A program made the translations under genes and the position numbers. Below, in pieces: positions 24,951-32,700 of a stretch of DNA of 39,850 bases. The notes under the pieces are model-generated. The model was given only the letters and a program-made list of their open reading frames with translations. It was not told the DNA's origin and made no database searches. This DNA is from an uncultured Oscillospiraceae bacterium (lineage in GTDB: Bacteria; Bacillota; Clostridia; Oscillospirales; Oscillospiraceae), in NCBI GenBank assembly GCA_944386055.1, contig CALWZP010000021.1, positions 1 to 39,850 on the forward strand, given 5' to 3'. How positions within the stretch are numbered: position 1 is the stretch's first letter; every line of letters begins with the position of its first letter.

Positions 24951-25340
24951 ATGGACGATCGGATCCAGGAACTGCTGGACAAGATCCGCGGCACCGCCGC
25001 CTCTGTGGGGGAGACCGCAGCCCCCGCCGCCCGCTATATGGGCCAGCGGGCCGGCGAACTGATGGACACCGCCAAGCTGAACATCCAGATCTTCAATCAG
25101 AACGCTGAGATCAGCGATCTGCTGCGCCGCATGGGAGAGGTGATGTACCGCACCCACCTGAATCAGGAGCCGGAGGAGGACATCACCCAGCTTCTGACCC
25201 AGGCGGACGCCGCCTATGCCCGGCTGGGAGAGCTGAAGGACCAGGTGGCCGCCCTGCGTCAGGGCCGCGCCTGCCCCGCCTGCGGCGCCCTGTGCGCCAA
25301 GGGGGATCATTTCTGCAAGGAGTGCGGCGCAGCTCTGTAA
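24951..25340 (+). CDS. Small zinc-ribbon protein of unknown function
   Basis: This 129-residue protein has an N-terminal part that looks helical and coiled-coil-like (DDRIQELLDKIRG, then KLNIQIFNQNAEISDLLRRMGEVMY and ARLGELKDQVAALRQ). It ends in a C-terminal zinc ribbon with two cysteine pairs, CPACGALC and FCKECGAAL. Zinc-ribbon proteins of this shape are common in Clostridia without known role. The ATG at 24951 is preferred over the one at 24930 because AAAAGGAG lies 9 nt upstream of it. It is 31 nt from punA and probably cotranscribed. Confidence 0.75.
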   Translation: MDDRIQELLDKIRGTAASVGETAAPAARYMGQRAGELMDTAKLNIQIFNQNAEISDLLRRMGEVMYRTHLNQEPEEDITQLLTQADAAYARLGELKDQVAALRQGRACPACGALCAKGDHFCKECGAAL

Positions 25341-25371
25341 GGCCGCGCCGCTGACAAGGAGGACCGTCACC

Positions 25372-26199
25372 ATGAGCCAATATACCTTTGCCCAGTATCA
25401 GGAGAGCGCCGACGCCATCCGCGCCCGCATAGGAGGCTTTGTCCCCAAGGTGGCCATGATCCTGGGCTCCGGCCTGGGCTTTCTGGGGGACGAGGTGGAA
25501 AATCCCATCGCCGTCCCCTATTCCCAGATCCCCTATTTTAAAACCTCCACCGCCCCGGGGCACAAGGGCCAGCTGGTCTTCGGCACCCTGGAGGGACAGC
25601 GCGTGGCCGTGATGCAGGGGCGGATGCACCACTATGAGGGCTACTCCTATGAGGAGGTGTCCTACGCGGTGCGGGTGCTGCGCCTGCTGGGGTGCGACAC
25701 CCTGCTGGTCACCAACGCCGCCGGCTGCGTCAACCGGGACTGGAGCGCCGGAGATCTGATGCTCATCACCGACCACATCAAGATCTTCATGGAGTCCCCC
25801 CTCCGGGGGGAGAACCTGCCCCAGTTCGGCCCCCGCTTCCCCGACGCCTCCCACCTGTACACCCCCGCCCTGCGCCAGGTGGCCCGGCAGGCGGCGGAAG
25901 AGCTTGATATCCCCCTGCGGGAAGGGGTGTACATGTACTTCCCGGGGCCCCAGTACGAGACCCCGGCGGAGGTGCGCTTTGCCCGCATCGCCGGGGCGGA
26001 TGCGGTGGGCATGTCCACCGCGCCCGAGGTCATCACCGCCGGCCACTGCGGCATGCAGGTGCTGGGCTTCACCCTGCTGAGCAATATGGCCGCCGGCATT
26101 CTGGACCAGCCCCTCAGCGAGCAGGAGGTGCTGGACGCCGCCGCGGCCGCCCGGGAGAAGTTCTCCGGCCTGGTGCGCGCCTGCCTGCGCAGGCTGTGA
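25372..26199 (+). CDS. punA: Purine nucleoside phosphorylase
   Basis: This 275-residue trimeric-type (PNP class I) phosphorylase has the full set of motifs: ILGSGLG (phosphate loop), TAPGHKGQLVFG, MQGRMHHYEGY, VTNAAGCVN, YFPGPQYETPAEVR, GADAVGMSTAPEV and LLSNMAAG. It cleaves inosine, guanosine or their deoxy forms with phosphate, giving the free base and (deoxy)ribose-1-phosphate. ATG follows AAGGAGGACCGTCACC. It is followed by an MTA/SAH-deaminase-type gene, consistent with salvage of nucleosides: deamination of an adenosine compound, then phosphorolysis. Confidence 0.94.
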   Translation: MSQYTFAQYQESADAIRARIGGFVPKVAMILGSGLGFLGDEVENPIAVPYSQIPYFKTSTAPGHKGQLVFGTLEGQRVAVMQGRMHHYEGYSYEEVSYAVRVLRLLGCDTLLVTNAAGCVNRDWSAGDLMLITDHIKIFMESPLRGENLPQFGPRFPDASHLYTPALRQVARQAAEELDIPLREGVYMYFPGPQYETPAEVRFARIAGADAVGMSTAPEVITAGHCGMQVLGFTLLSNMAAGILDQPLSEQEVLDAAAAAREKFSGLVRACLRRL

Positions 26200-26238
26200 A
26201 CGGGCCGCCGGAAGCGGTCCATTCCCAACACCAACGGC

Positions 26239-26274
26239 CCGGACAGCTCCCGCCCCTCCCCGGGGCCTGTCCGG
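26239..26274 (+). repeat. Hairpin between punA and the deaminase gene
   Basis: CCGGACAG pairs with CTGTCCGG around a GC-rich 20-nt loop, ending just 5' of the ACAGGAGG ribosome site of the next gene. It is not followed by a T-run, so it may tune translation or RNA stability rather than terminate. Confidence 0.4.
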
Positions 26275-26290
26275 CGACAGGAGGACTTTT

Positions 26291-27589
26291 ATGACATCCG
26301 TGCTTTTCACCCACGCCACCGTGGTCACCATGGACCCTGCGCAGCCCCTTCTGCAGGACGCCTTCGTGTCGGTGGACGGTCCCAAGATCACCTTTGTGGG
26401 CGCCACCCGTCCCTTCGGGACCTATGACCGGGAGATCGACTGCACCGGCAAGGTGCTCATGCCCGGCCTCGTCAATGCCCACACCCATGTGCCCATGACC
26501 GCCATGCGTGGGTATGGGGACGGGAACAATCTGCAGGACTGGCTCAACAACTACATCTTTCCGGTGGAGGCGAAGTGGGACGACCGGGCCATCGCCTGCT
26601 GCACCGACCTGGGTCTGGCGGAGATGATCTCCTCCGGCATCACCTGCATCGCCGACATGTATATGCACTCTGACACCATCGCCCAGCGGGTGGCCGCGTC
26701 GGGGATCAGCGCCAACCTGTCGGTGGGGGCAGTGCTCTTCTCCGACACCTTCGATCCGGAGACCGACCACGACTGCGTGGCCCTGCGGGAGCTGACCGAG
26801 CGGTGGCACGGCTATGACGATGGGCGCATCCTGACCGACGCCTCCATCCACGCCGAGTACACCTCCCGCCCCGAGATGTGGGAGTGGGTGGCGGGCTATG
26901 CCCGGGACCACGGTCTGGGGATGCATGTCCACATCTCAGAGACCCATTCGGAACACGAGGGGTGCATCGCCCGCCACGGCATCACTCCCATCCAGACTCT
27001 GGACCGGTACGGCGTGTGGGACGGCCGGGCCATCGCCGCCCACTGTGTGTGGACCACCCCGGAGGACTGGGCCGTCATGGCGGAAAAGGGCGTCTCCGCC
27101 GTCCACAACCCCATGAGCAATCTGAAGCTGGGCAGCGGCATCGCCCCCGTCCCCGCCATGAGAAAGGCAGGAGTGAATGTATGCCTTGGCACCGACGGGG
27201 TGTCCTCCAACAACTGCACCGACTTCTTTGGGGACCTGAAGCTGGCGGCCATCCTCCACAACGGGGCCAACCACGACCCTCTGGCCCTGCTGCCCATGGA
27301 CGCTCTGGAGATGGCCACGGTGAACGGGGCCCGGGCCCTGGGCCGGCACACCGGGGTGGTGGCCAACGGCTATGCCGCCGATCTGATCCTGCTGGACTTC
27401 TCCCACCTGAACCTCACCCCCTGCCACAGCGTGGTCTCCAACCTGGCCTACGCCGCCCATGGCAGTGATGTGGTGATGAATATGGCCCGGGGGAAGGTCA
27501 TATATGAGAACGGGGAATTCCTCACTCTGGATCTGGAGCGCATCCGCCGGGAAGTGAAGGAGTACGCCCTGCCCAAACTGTTCGGCTGA
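26291..27589 (+). CDS. MTA/SAH-deaminase-type amidohydrolase
   Basis: This 432-residue metal-dependent hydrolase of the MtaD/TrzN group has metal ligands in NAHTHVPMTAMRG (HxH), HVHISETHSEHE, AAHCVW and GTDGVSSNN, plus HNPMSNLKLGSG. The family deaminates S-adenosylhomocysteine, 5'-methylthioadenosine or adenosine to the inosine forms, or related guanine-like compounds; the exact substrate cannot be fixed from motifs. ATG follows GACAGGAGG. Its position right after purine nucleoside phosphorylase supports a role in adenosine-type nucleoside salvage. Confidence 0.88.
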   Translation: MTSVLFTHATVVTMDPAQPLLQDAFVSVDGPKITFVGATRPFGTYDREIDCTGKVLMPGLVNAHTHVPMTAMRGYGDGNNLQDWLNNYIFPVEAKWDDRAIACCTDLGLAEMISSGITCIADMYMHSDTIAQRVAASGISANLSVGAVLFSDTFDPETDHDCVALRELTERWHGYDDGRILTDASIHAEYTSRPEMWEWVAGYARDHGLGMHVHISETHSEHEGCIARHGITPIQTLDRYGVWDGRAIAAHCVWTTPEDWAVMAEKGVSAVHNPMSNLKLGSGIAPVPAMRKAGVNVCLGTDGVSSNNCTDFFGDLKLAAILHNGANHDPLALLPMDALEMATVNGARALGRHTGVVANGYAADLILLDFSHLNLTPCHSVVSNLAYAAHGSDVVMNMARGKVIYENGEFLTLDLERIRREVKEYALPKLFG

Positions 27590-27615
27590 CCGCCGGACAC
27601 TCAGGAGGCCTGTCC

Positions 27616-29313
27616 GTGTCCAGTCAACTCTCCCCAAAAAGCACCTTCTTCGGCGGCGCCACCATCCTGGCGGCGGGGATCGCCATTGTGAAGATCATCG
27701 GCATGCTCTACAAGATCCCCCTGGTGAGCATCATCGGGGATTCCGGGTATGCCGACTTCTCCAATGCCTATAACATCTACTCGGTGCTGCTGACCATCTC
27801 CACCGCCGGGCTTCCGGTGGCGCTGTCCAAGATGGTGTCCGAGGCCAACACCATGGGACGCCGGGATCAGATCCACAAGGTGTTCCATGTGGCCCTGTGC
27901 GCCTTCCTGGTCCTGGGGCTCATCTCCTTCCTCATCATGTACTTCGGCGCGGCCCATCTCGCCGACCTGATGGGGGACTCCATGGCCGCGGACAGCATCC
28001 GGGTCCTCTCCCCGGCGGTGGTGTGCGTGGGATGCCTGGCGGCCTTCCGGGGCTATGCCCAGGGGCACGGCAACATGGCCCCTACCGCCATCTCCCAGGT
28101 CATCGAGGCGCTGTGCAAGCTGATCCTGGGTCTGGCCCTGGCCATCTATCTGATGCAGCTGGGCCGTCCGGAGCACGAGGGTGCCGCCGGCGCCATCGTG
28201 GGCGTCACGGTGGGCACCATCCTGGCCCTGGCCTTCATGGTGGTCAACTTCGCCCTCCAGCGCCGGCGGGAGCCCGTCTGTGTGGACCACCGCACCGACT
28301 CCGCCGGCTCCATCCTGCGCACCCTGCTCACCATCGCCATTCCCATCACCCTCACCTCCTCCATGGTGGGCATCGTCACGGTCATCGACTCCGCCCTGGT
28401 GCAGAGCCAGCTGCAGAAGGCCCTGCTTACCAATCAGGACAGCTGGGCGCTGTACCGTGACTTTATTGACTTCGCCCCCCTCACCGCCGCGCTGGCGGGC
28501 GGGGCGGACAGCGCCGCTGCCCAGGCCGCGGCGGAGGAGATCAGCCGCGCCCTCTACGGCAACTATGCCGGCACCCTCACCATCTACAACCTGCCCTCCT
28601 CCCTGATGGTGGCCATCACCGCCTCGGTGATCCCCGCCATCTCCGCCGCCCTGGCCCGGCGCAGCCGGAAGAGCGCCCGGCGCATCGCCGCCGCCTCCCT
28701 GCGCATGTGCGCCCTGGTGGCGCTGCCCGCGGGGGTGGGGCTGTTCGTGCTGGGGGAGCCCATCATCCGCCTGCTCTTCTCCGACCTGGAGCCCCAGCTG
28801 GCCGGCGCGCTGCTCTCCACCCTGGGCCTCGCCTCCATCTTCGTGTGCATCATGATGGTGTGCAACTCCATCCTCCAGGCCTACGGCTTTATCAACCTGC
28901 CCGTGGTGGTGATGCTCCTGGGCGGGGTGGTGAAGATCGTGGTGAACTACAACCTGGTGGTCACCCCCCAGGTGGGCATCTACGGCGCGCCGCTGGGCAA
29001 CATCCTGTGCTTCGGCCTGGTGTGCGTGCTGGATCTGATCATCGTCCGGCGGGTGATCCCCGGCTTCCCGGGACTCATCTCCCTGTTCGGCAAGGCGCTG
29101 CTGTCCGCCGCGCTCATGGGCGGGGCGGTGTGGGGCTGCTATGGTCTGACCGCCCGCTTCCTGGACAGCAACACGGTGTGCACCCTGTTCTCCATCCTGG
29201 TGGGGGGCGCGGTGTACCTGGCCCTGGTGGTCCTGCTGCGGGCCATCACCCGGGATGAACTGGCTCTGATGCCCAAGGGTGAGAAGATCGCCCGGCTGCT
29301 CCGGCTGGATTGA
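27616..29313 (+). CDS. Polysaccharide/lipid-linked oligosaccharide flippase (SpoVB/YabM-like, MOP superfamily)
   Basis: This 565-residue membrane protein has about 14 hydrophobic segments and starts FFGGATILAAGIAIVKIIGMLYKIPLVSIIGDSGYADFSNAYNIY, the characteristic N-terminus of the SpoVB / PST flippase group. It would move undecaprenyl- or lipid-linked saccharides across the membrane for wall, cortex or capsule synthesis. Start is GTG at 27616 behind CAGGAGG. It precedes mazG, hup and rqcP; in Bacillus the same order (yabM, yabN, yabO) is found in the sporulation and division region, so YabM is the likely counterpart. Confidence 0.85.
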   Translation: MSSQLSPKSTFFGGATILAAGIAIVKIIGMLYKIPLVSIIGDSGYADFSNAYNIYSVLLTISTAGLPVALSKMVSEANTMGRRDQIHKVFHVALCAFLVLGLISFLIMYFGAAHLADLMGDSMAADSIRVLSPAVVCVGCLAAFRGYAQGHGNMAPTAISQVIEALCKLILGLALAIYLMQLGRPEHEGAAGAIVGVTVGTILALAFMVVNFALQRRREPVCVDHRTDSAGSILRTLLTIAIPITLTSSMVGIVTVIDSALVQSQLQKALLTNQDSWALYRDFIDFAPLTAALAGGADSAAAQAAAEEISRALYGNYAGTLTIYNLPSSLMVAITASVIPAISAALARRSRKSARRIAAASLRMCALVALPAGVGLFVLGEPIIRLLFSDLEPQLAGALLSTLGLASIFVCIMMVCNSILQAYGFINLPVVVMLLGGVVKIVVNYNLVVTPQVGIYGAPLGNILCFGLVCVLDLIIVRRVIPGFPGLISLFGKALLSAALMGGAVWGCYGLTARFLDSNTVCTLFSILVGGAVYLALVVLLRAITRDELALMPKGEKIARLLRLD

Positions 29314-29384
29314 GAGAAGCTTCAAGATTTTCCAGGGCTTTCGCCCACAGAATTTCTGAAAACACTTGCAGAGGACTGATTTTT

Positions 29385-30191
29385 GTGGTAGATTTTATGG
29401 GAAAAGACGCCTATGGCGTCAAAGACCTGGAGGAGATCGTCCGTCTCCTCCGCGCCCCCGGCGGCTGCCCCTGGGACCGGGAGCAGACCCACCAGTCGTT
29501 GCGCCGCGGCATGCTGGAGGAGGCCTATGAGGTGGTGGAGGCCATCGACCAGGGCAGCCCGGAGCATCTGAAGGAGGAGCTGGGGGATGTCCTGCTGCAG
29601 GTGGTGTTCCACGCCGACATCGAGCGGGACGCCGGCCGCTTCGACCTGGACGATGTGGCCGACGGCATCTGCAAAAAGCTGATCTACCGCCACCCCCATG
29701 TGTTCGGGGATGTGCAGGTCTCCGGCACCGGCGAGGTCCTCTCCAATTGGGAGGAGCTCAAGCGTAGGGAAAAGGGCCAGGCCACCAACACCGACGCGCT
29801 GGAGGCTGTTGCCCGCAGCCTGCCCGCCCTGTGGCGGGCGGAGAAGGTCCAGAAGAAGGCGGCCAAGGCCGGTTTTGACTGGCCGGAGGTCTCCGGCGCA
29901 CTGGACAAGCTGTCTGAGGAGCTTGCCGAACTGCGCGCCGCCGTGGCCGCGGGCACCAATGTGGAGGAGGAGCTGGGTGATCTGCTCTTCTCCGCGGTGA
30001 ATGTGGCCCGTTTTGTCAAAACAGACCCTGAGGAGGCCCTCTCCTCCGCCTGCGACAAGTTCATCCGCCGCTTCCGGCTGGTGGAACAGGCGGCAGCTCA
30101 GTCCGGCCAGGCCATGGAGGACATGGATCTGAAAAAACTGGACAAGCTATGGGAGCAGGCAAAACAGGACTTAAAGGCGGACACGCCTTAA
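29385..30191 (+). CDS. mazG: Nucleoside triphosphate pyrophosphohydrolase MazG (YabN-type domain)
   Basis: This 268-residue protein has two MazG domains. The first carries APGGCPWDREQTHQSLRRGMLEEAYEVVEAI and EELGDVLLQVVFHADI (the EExxE and EExxD metal motifs); the second carries LDKLSEELAELRAAV and EELGDLLFSAVNVARF. It hydrolyses NTPs or damaged NTPs to NMP and pyrophosphate. The start is taken as GTG at 29385 (VDFMGKDAYGVKDL, the usual family N-terminus) because GAGGA lies 9 nt upstream; ATG at 29397 is an alternative with poorer spacing. YabN of Bacillus has an additional methylase domain that is absent here. Confidence 0.9.
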   Translation: MVDFMGKDAYGVKDLEEIVRLLRAPGGCPWDREQTHQSLRRGMLEEAYEVVEAIDQGSPEHLKEELGDVLLQVVFHADIERDAGRFDLDDVADGICKKLIYRHPHVFGDVQVSGTGEVLSNWEELKRREKGQATNTDALEAVARSLPALWRAEKVQKKAAKAGFDWPEVSGALDKLSEELAELRAAVAAGTNVEEELGDLLFSAVNVARFVKTDPEEALSSACDKFIRRFRLVEQAAAQSGQAMEDMDLKKLDKLWEQAKQDLKADTP

Positions 30192-30193
30192 GT
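30169..30193 (+). repeat. Inverted repeat at the mazG stop codon
   Basis: ACTTAAAGGCG and CGCCTTAAGT form a stem with one bulged A that spans the mazG stop. A second stem GGCGGG/CCCGCC lies at 30211-30227, just before the HU ribosome site. Neither is followed by a T-run, so read-through into hup is likely. Confidence 0.35.
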
Positions 30194-30249
30194 AAATACA
30201 CCAAAATACCGGCGGGCACTTCCCGCCCAAATCGTAGGAGGAATTTATC

Positions 30250-30525
30250 ATGAACAAAGCTGAACTGATCAATGCCGTCGCCGAGAAGGCCGACCTCTCC
30301 AAGAAGGACAGCGAGGCCGCGATCAACGCCGCCATCGATGTGATCGCCGCCGCTCTGGCTGACGGTGACAAGGTCCAGCTGGTGGGCTTCGGCGCTTTCG
30401 AGGTCAAGGCCCGTGCTGAGCGCATCGGCCGCAACCCCAAGACCAAGGAGCAGATCAGCATCCCCGCCTCCAAGGTGCCCGTGTTCAAGGCCGGCAAGGC
30501 GCTCAAGGACGCCGTTGCCAAGTAA
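30250..30525 (+). CDS. hup: HU-family DNA-binding protein
   Basis: This 91-residue protein is a canonical [33 protein letters not shown], then [45 protein letters not shown]. The GFG turn, the RxGRNPxT beta-arm with its proline and the PxFxxGKxLK end are intact. It bends and compacts DNA as a homodimer. ATG follows TAGGAGGAATTTATC and a strong terminator follows the gene. Confidence 0.97.
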   Translation: MNKAELINAVAEKADLSKKDSEAAINAAIDVIAAALADGDKVQLVGFGAFEVKARAERIGRNPKTKEQISIPASKVPVFKAGKALKDAVAK

Positions 30526-30545
30526 ATCGTTCTCCTGTTTGATCT

Positions 30546-30584
30546 CCAGCGGCTCCGGCCCATCCGGGGCCGCTGGTCCTTTTT
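30546..30584 (+). terminator. Terminator of hup
   Basis: CCAGCGGCTCCGG pairs with CCGGGGCCGCTGG (13 bp, one T-G wobble) around CCCAT, followed by TCCTTTTTG. It lies 21 nt past the hup stop. Confidence 0.88.
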
Positions 30585-30644
30585 GTTCGAGACACGCCGG
30601 CACGGATGGGGCTGGGCTGGCAGTAAAACGCACCATCCCGTCCG

Positions 30645-30731
30645 GCGGTGCGCCCATCTGACTTGGAAAGGTCGTATTCCTCATGCGTCTGGACAAATGG
30701 CTGAAGGTCTCCCGTCTCATCAAGCGGCGCA
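30645..30731 (+). repeat. 87-bp direct repeat, copy 1 (duplicated 5' end of rqcP)
   Basis: This 87-bp stretch recurs at 30864-30950 with a single difference (A30676 versus G30895). It covers the upstream region, ribosome site and first 16 codons of rqcP. The two copies are 219 bp apart and flank a 132-bp palindromic insert. Confidence 0.95.
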
Positions 30732-30772
30732 TCCCCGGGAGATCTGCGATCTCCCGGGGTCCCCAGTTTTAA
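30683..30772 (+). pseudogene. Truncated duplicate of rqcP (first 16 codons)
   Basis: The upstream copy of the repeat contains ATG, ribosome site and the N-terminal 16 residues RLDKWLKVSRLIKRR of RqcP. It then runs into the palindromic insert, adding 13 unrelated residues before a TAA at 30770-30772. A 29-residue peptide could in principle be made, but it lacks most of the S4 domain. It is best read as debris of a duplication event. Confidence 0.75.
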
Positions 30773-30863
30773 TTTCAAACCGTCGGAAGTGAATTCCGTC
30801 GGTTTCCATGCCGCCGGCGGCGGCATGGACGGCGTTGCCGCCGTTCGGCCTCTGTGGGAGGCC
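30732..30863. mobile_element. 132-bp insert made of consecutive palindromes (REP/MITE-like)
   Basis: The insert between the two repeats holds several back-to-back hairpins. They are CCCCGGGAGATC-TGC-GATCTCCCGGGG (perfect 12-bp arms), AAACCGTCGGAA/TTCCGTCGGTTT (one mismatch), CCATGCCGCC-GGC-GGCGGCATGG (perfect 10-bp arms), ACGGCG/CGCCGT and GGCCTC/GAGGCC. It encodes nothing. The structure resembles palindromic interspersed repeats; its copy number elsewhere in the genome is unknown. Confidence 0.65.
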
Positions 30864-30950
30864 GCGGTGCGCCCATCTGACTTGGAAAGGTCGTGTTCCT
30901 CATGCGTCTGGACAAATGGCTGAAGGTCTCCCGTCTCATCAAGCGGCGCA
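30864..30950 (+). repeat. 87-bp direct repeat, copy 2 (functional rqcP 5' end)
   Basis: Second copy of the duplicated stretch. Here the reading frame continues into the complete rqcP gene. Confidence 0.95.
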
Positions 30951-31144
30951 CCGTGGCCAACGAGGCCTGCGACGCCGCCCGTGTCACCGCCAACGGCCGG
31001 CCGGTGAAGGCCTCCTACGAGGTGAAGGAAGGGGATATCCTGGAGATCCGCTTCGGGGAGCGCACTGTGAAGCTGGAGGTGCTCCAGGTGGCGGACAATG
31101 TGGGCAAGGCGGACGCCGCCGCGATGTACCGCGAACTCCTGTGA
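30902..31144 (+). CDS. rqcP: S4-domain RNA-binding protein RqcP/YabO
   Basis: This 80-residue protein is an almost pure S4 domain: MRLDKWLKVSRLIKRRTVANEACDAARV-type start, NGRPVKASYEVKEGDILEIRF and an end in AAAMYREL, closely matching Bacillus YabO (RqcP). RqcP works with RqcH in ribosome-associated quality control, adding alanine tails to stalled nascent chains on 50S subunits. The ATG at 30902 is chosen over the GTG at 30893 because GGAAAGG is 11 nt from it, and because the A/G difference in copy 1 destroys the GTG but not the ATG. It follows hup, as in the yab gene region. Confidence 0.92.
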   Translation: MRLDKWLKVSRLIKRRTVANEACDAARVTANGRPVKASYEVKEGDILEIRFGERTVKLEVLQVADNVGKADAAAMYRELL

Positions 31145-31203
31145 CTGCCGCCCCGCCGGCGCTCCTTCGCGCCGCTGACCGTCAAAACCGACAGGCAATA
31201 ACA

Positions 31204-31237
31204 AGGGGAGGGGACCGCGGACGCGGTCCCCTCCCCT
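31204..31237. terminator. Hairpin terminator between convergent rqcP and tyrA
   Basis: AGGGGAGGGGACCG pairs perfectly with its complement across a 6-nt loop. On the plus strand GTCAAATTATATT follows; on the minus strand TGTTATTG follows. It probably serves both genes, without a strong T-run on either side. Confidence 0.7.
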
Positions 31238-31255
31238 GTCAAATTATATTCCTCA

Positions 31256-32125
31256 TCATACATAGTAGGGACTGGCAGGGCGCGCTCCCAGGTCCAGCTG
31301 GTGCTTCCGGGCCGCGGAATGGGCCAGCTTCTCCCGCAGCAGTCCGTCATCCCCGGAGCGCAGCGCCGCCCGATAGGCGTCCAGATTCTCCGCCAGCCGG
31401 TCCAGGGCCGCGGTGAGCGCCCGGCGGTTCAGGGAGAACAGCTGGGTCCACAGCTCCACATCCAGATCCGCCACCCGGGTGCAGCCCCGGAAAGAGCTGC
31501 CCTCGAAGCCCTGGCATTCAAACAGCTCCCGGTCGTCGCACACCGACACGGCGATGATGTGCATCATCTGGCTGGTGTAGGCGATGATGTCGTCGTGACG
31601 CTCCGGGGTGGTACGCACCACATCCCTGCACCCGATGTGGTGTGCCAGCCGCTCCAGCAGGGCCAGGTGCTCCTCCCCGCTGTTCGGCCGGGGGGTGAGG
31701 ATGTAGTGGGCCCCCTGGAACATGTCCGCCTGGGCGTGCTCGATGCCGGAGAACTCGGTGCCCGCCATGGGGTGGCTGCCGATGAAGTCCACCGTCTCCG
31801 GCAGCACCCGGGCCGCCGCCATCACCGCCCCCTTGATGCCGCACACATCGGTGACCAGACTCCCCGGCTTGAAGTGGTCCCGGTGCTCCGCGAGGTAATG
31901 GATGATGTCCTCCGGATCGATGCACAGGAAGGTGACATCCGCCTGACGCAGGGCCTCCTCCGCGTCCAGGGTCACCGCGTCCCCCACCCCGTGGGCCATG
32001 GCATAGTCTGCGGTGGCCTGCCGCCGCACCACTCCCACCACCTCATAGTCCTCAAAGCCCCTCAGGGCCATGGCCAGGGAGCCTCCGATGAGGCCCAAGC
32101 CCACGATGACGATCTTCTTTTTCAT
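31256..32125 (-). CDS. tyrA: Prephenate dehydrogenase
   Basis: This 289-residue enzyme has the NAD-binding loop VGLGLIGGSLAMAL at the N-terminus, followed by the prephenate dehydrogenase motifs SHPMAGTEFSGIEHA, PERHDDIIAYTSQMMHIIAVSV and FEGSSFRGCTRVADLDVELW. It converts prephenate to 4-hydroxyphenylpyruvate for tyrosine synthesis. No chorismate mutase or ACT domain is present. ATG at 32125 (KKKIVIVG) is chosen; GTG at 32137 is only 2 nt from the AAAGGA and less likely. The DAHP synthase gene lies upstream on the same strand, with a 1.15-kb repeat-filled gap between. Confidence 0.92.
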   Translation of the reverse strand: MKKKIVIVGLGLIGGSLAMALRGFEDYEVVGVVRRQATADYAMAHGVGDAVTLDAEEALRQADVTFLCIDPEDIIHYLAEHRDHFKPGSLVTDVCGIKGAVMAAARVLPETVDFIGSHPMAGTEFSGIEHAQADMFQGAHYILTPRPNSGEEHLALLERLAHHIGCRDVVRTTPERHDDIIAYTSQMMHIIAVSVCDDRELFECQGFEGSSFRGCTRVADLDVELWTQLFSLNRRALTAALDRLAENLDAYRAALRSGDDGLLREKLAHSAARKHQLDLGARPASPYYV

Positions 32126-32181
32126 CTTTCGTCTCACGATCCTTTCCGGTGTCTCTTCATGCGGGACATGTCACTGTGTCA

Positions 32182-32221
32182 GGGCGGTCCGCGGCCCTGA
32201 GGTCCGTGCCGCTGTTTCTCC
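32182..32221 (+). repeat. 40-bp imperfect direct repeat, copy 1
   Basis: This 40-mer recurs at 32277-32316 with a handful of mismatches, mostly C/T or A/G (for example GGTCCGCGGCCCTGAGG versus GATCCGCGGCTCTGAGG). The period is 95 bp. The sequence between contains the hairpin GGCGGAC/GTCCGCC. Confidence 0.7.
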
Positions 32222-32276
32222 CTACGCAGGGGGCGGACAGCATCCGTCCGCCGCGGGGGACGGGTTCTTCTATCGC

Positions 32277-32316
32277 GGGCGATCCGCGGCTCTGAGGTCT
32301 GTGCTGTTGTTTCGCC
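32277..32316 (+). repeat. 40-bp imperfect direct repeat, copy 2
   Basis: Second copy, followed directly by two strong hairpins at 32326-32353 and 32364-32387. Confidence 0.7.
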
Positions 32317-32325
32317 TGAGGGCGA

Positions 32326-32387
32326 GTTCCTTTCTGCACGCGCAGAAAGGAACCAAAAACGCGCTTAAGAACCGAATGGTTCTTAAG
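32326..32387. repeat. Two adjacent perfect hairpins
   Basis: GTTCCTTTCTGC-ACGC-GCAGAAAGGAAC (32326-32353, 12-bp arms) and CTTAAGAACC-GAAT-GGTTCTTAAG (32364-32387, 10-bp arms) stand 10 nt apart. A comparable 24-bp perfect palindrome, TACTTTCTCCGC and its complement, lies at 33092-33115 in the same gap. Confidence 0.8.
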
Positions 32388-32555
32388 GATCTCCTTTCAT
32401 GGTGCCCTGAGGGCGGGTGCCGCACCCCTCGGCGCATCAAAATCGGATGGACTCTCTCCCGCCTGCTGCCGCCCCCTGGCGGGGATCGTTTCCCCGGTGC
32501 GCCCGACGGAAAAGCGCCTCACTGCGGCGGGGCCCTGAGGGCGGCCCCCCGTCCA

Positions 32556-32700
32556 AGCCCCCTTGAAAAGGGGGCTGTCGCCGCCAAAGGCGGTGACTGG
32601 GGGTTTCTCGTCTCCTGCCGGGACCACGGAGAAGAACAGGCGCAAAGAAACCCTCCGTCACGGCTTCGCCGTGCCACCTCCCTTTTCAAGGGAGGTTTTT
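32556..32700. mobile_element. MITE-like element with about 50-bp terminal inverted repeats
   Basis: The left end (32556-32608) and the right end (32647-32700, read on the other strand) are about 50 bp long and similar, sharing CCTTGAAAAGGG, a central GCCGTGAC/GGCGGTGAC block and GGGTTTCT. Each end is itself a hairpin pair. About 40 bp lie between. There is no transposase gene, so movement would need one in trans. Confidence 0.65.

Noticed and set aside
27601-29325. 574-residue open frame on the minus strand
   Set aside because: It is antisense to the flippase gene, with low-complexity His/Gln/Gly composition.
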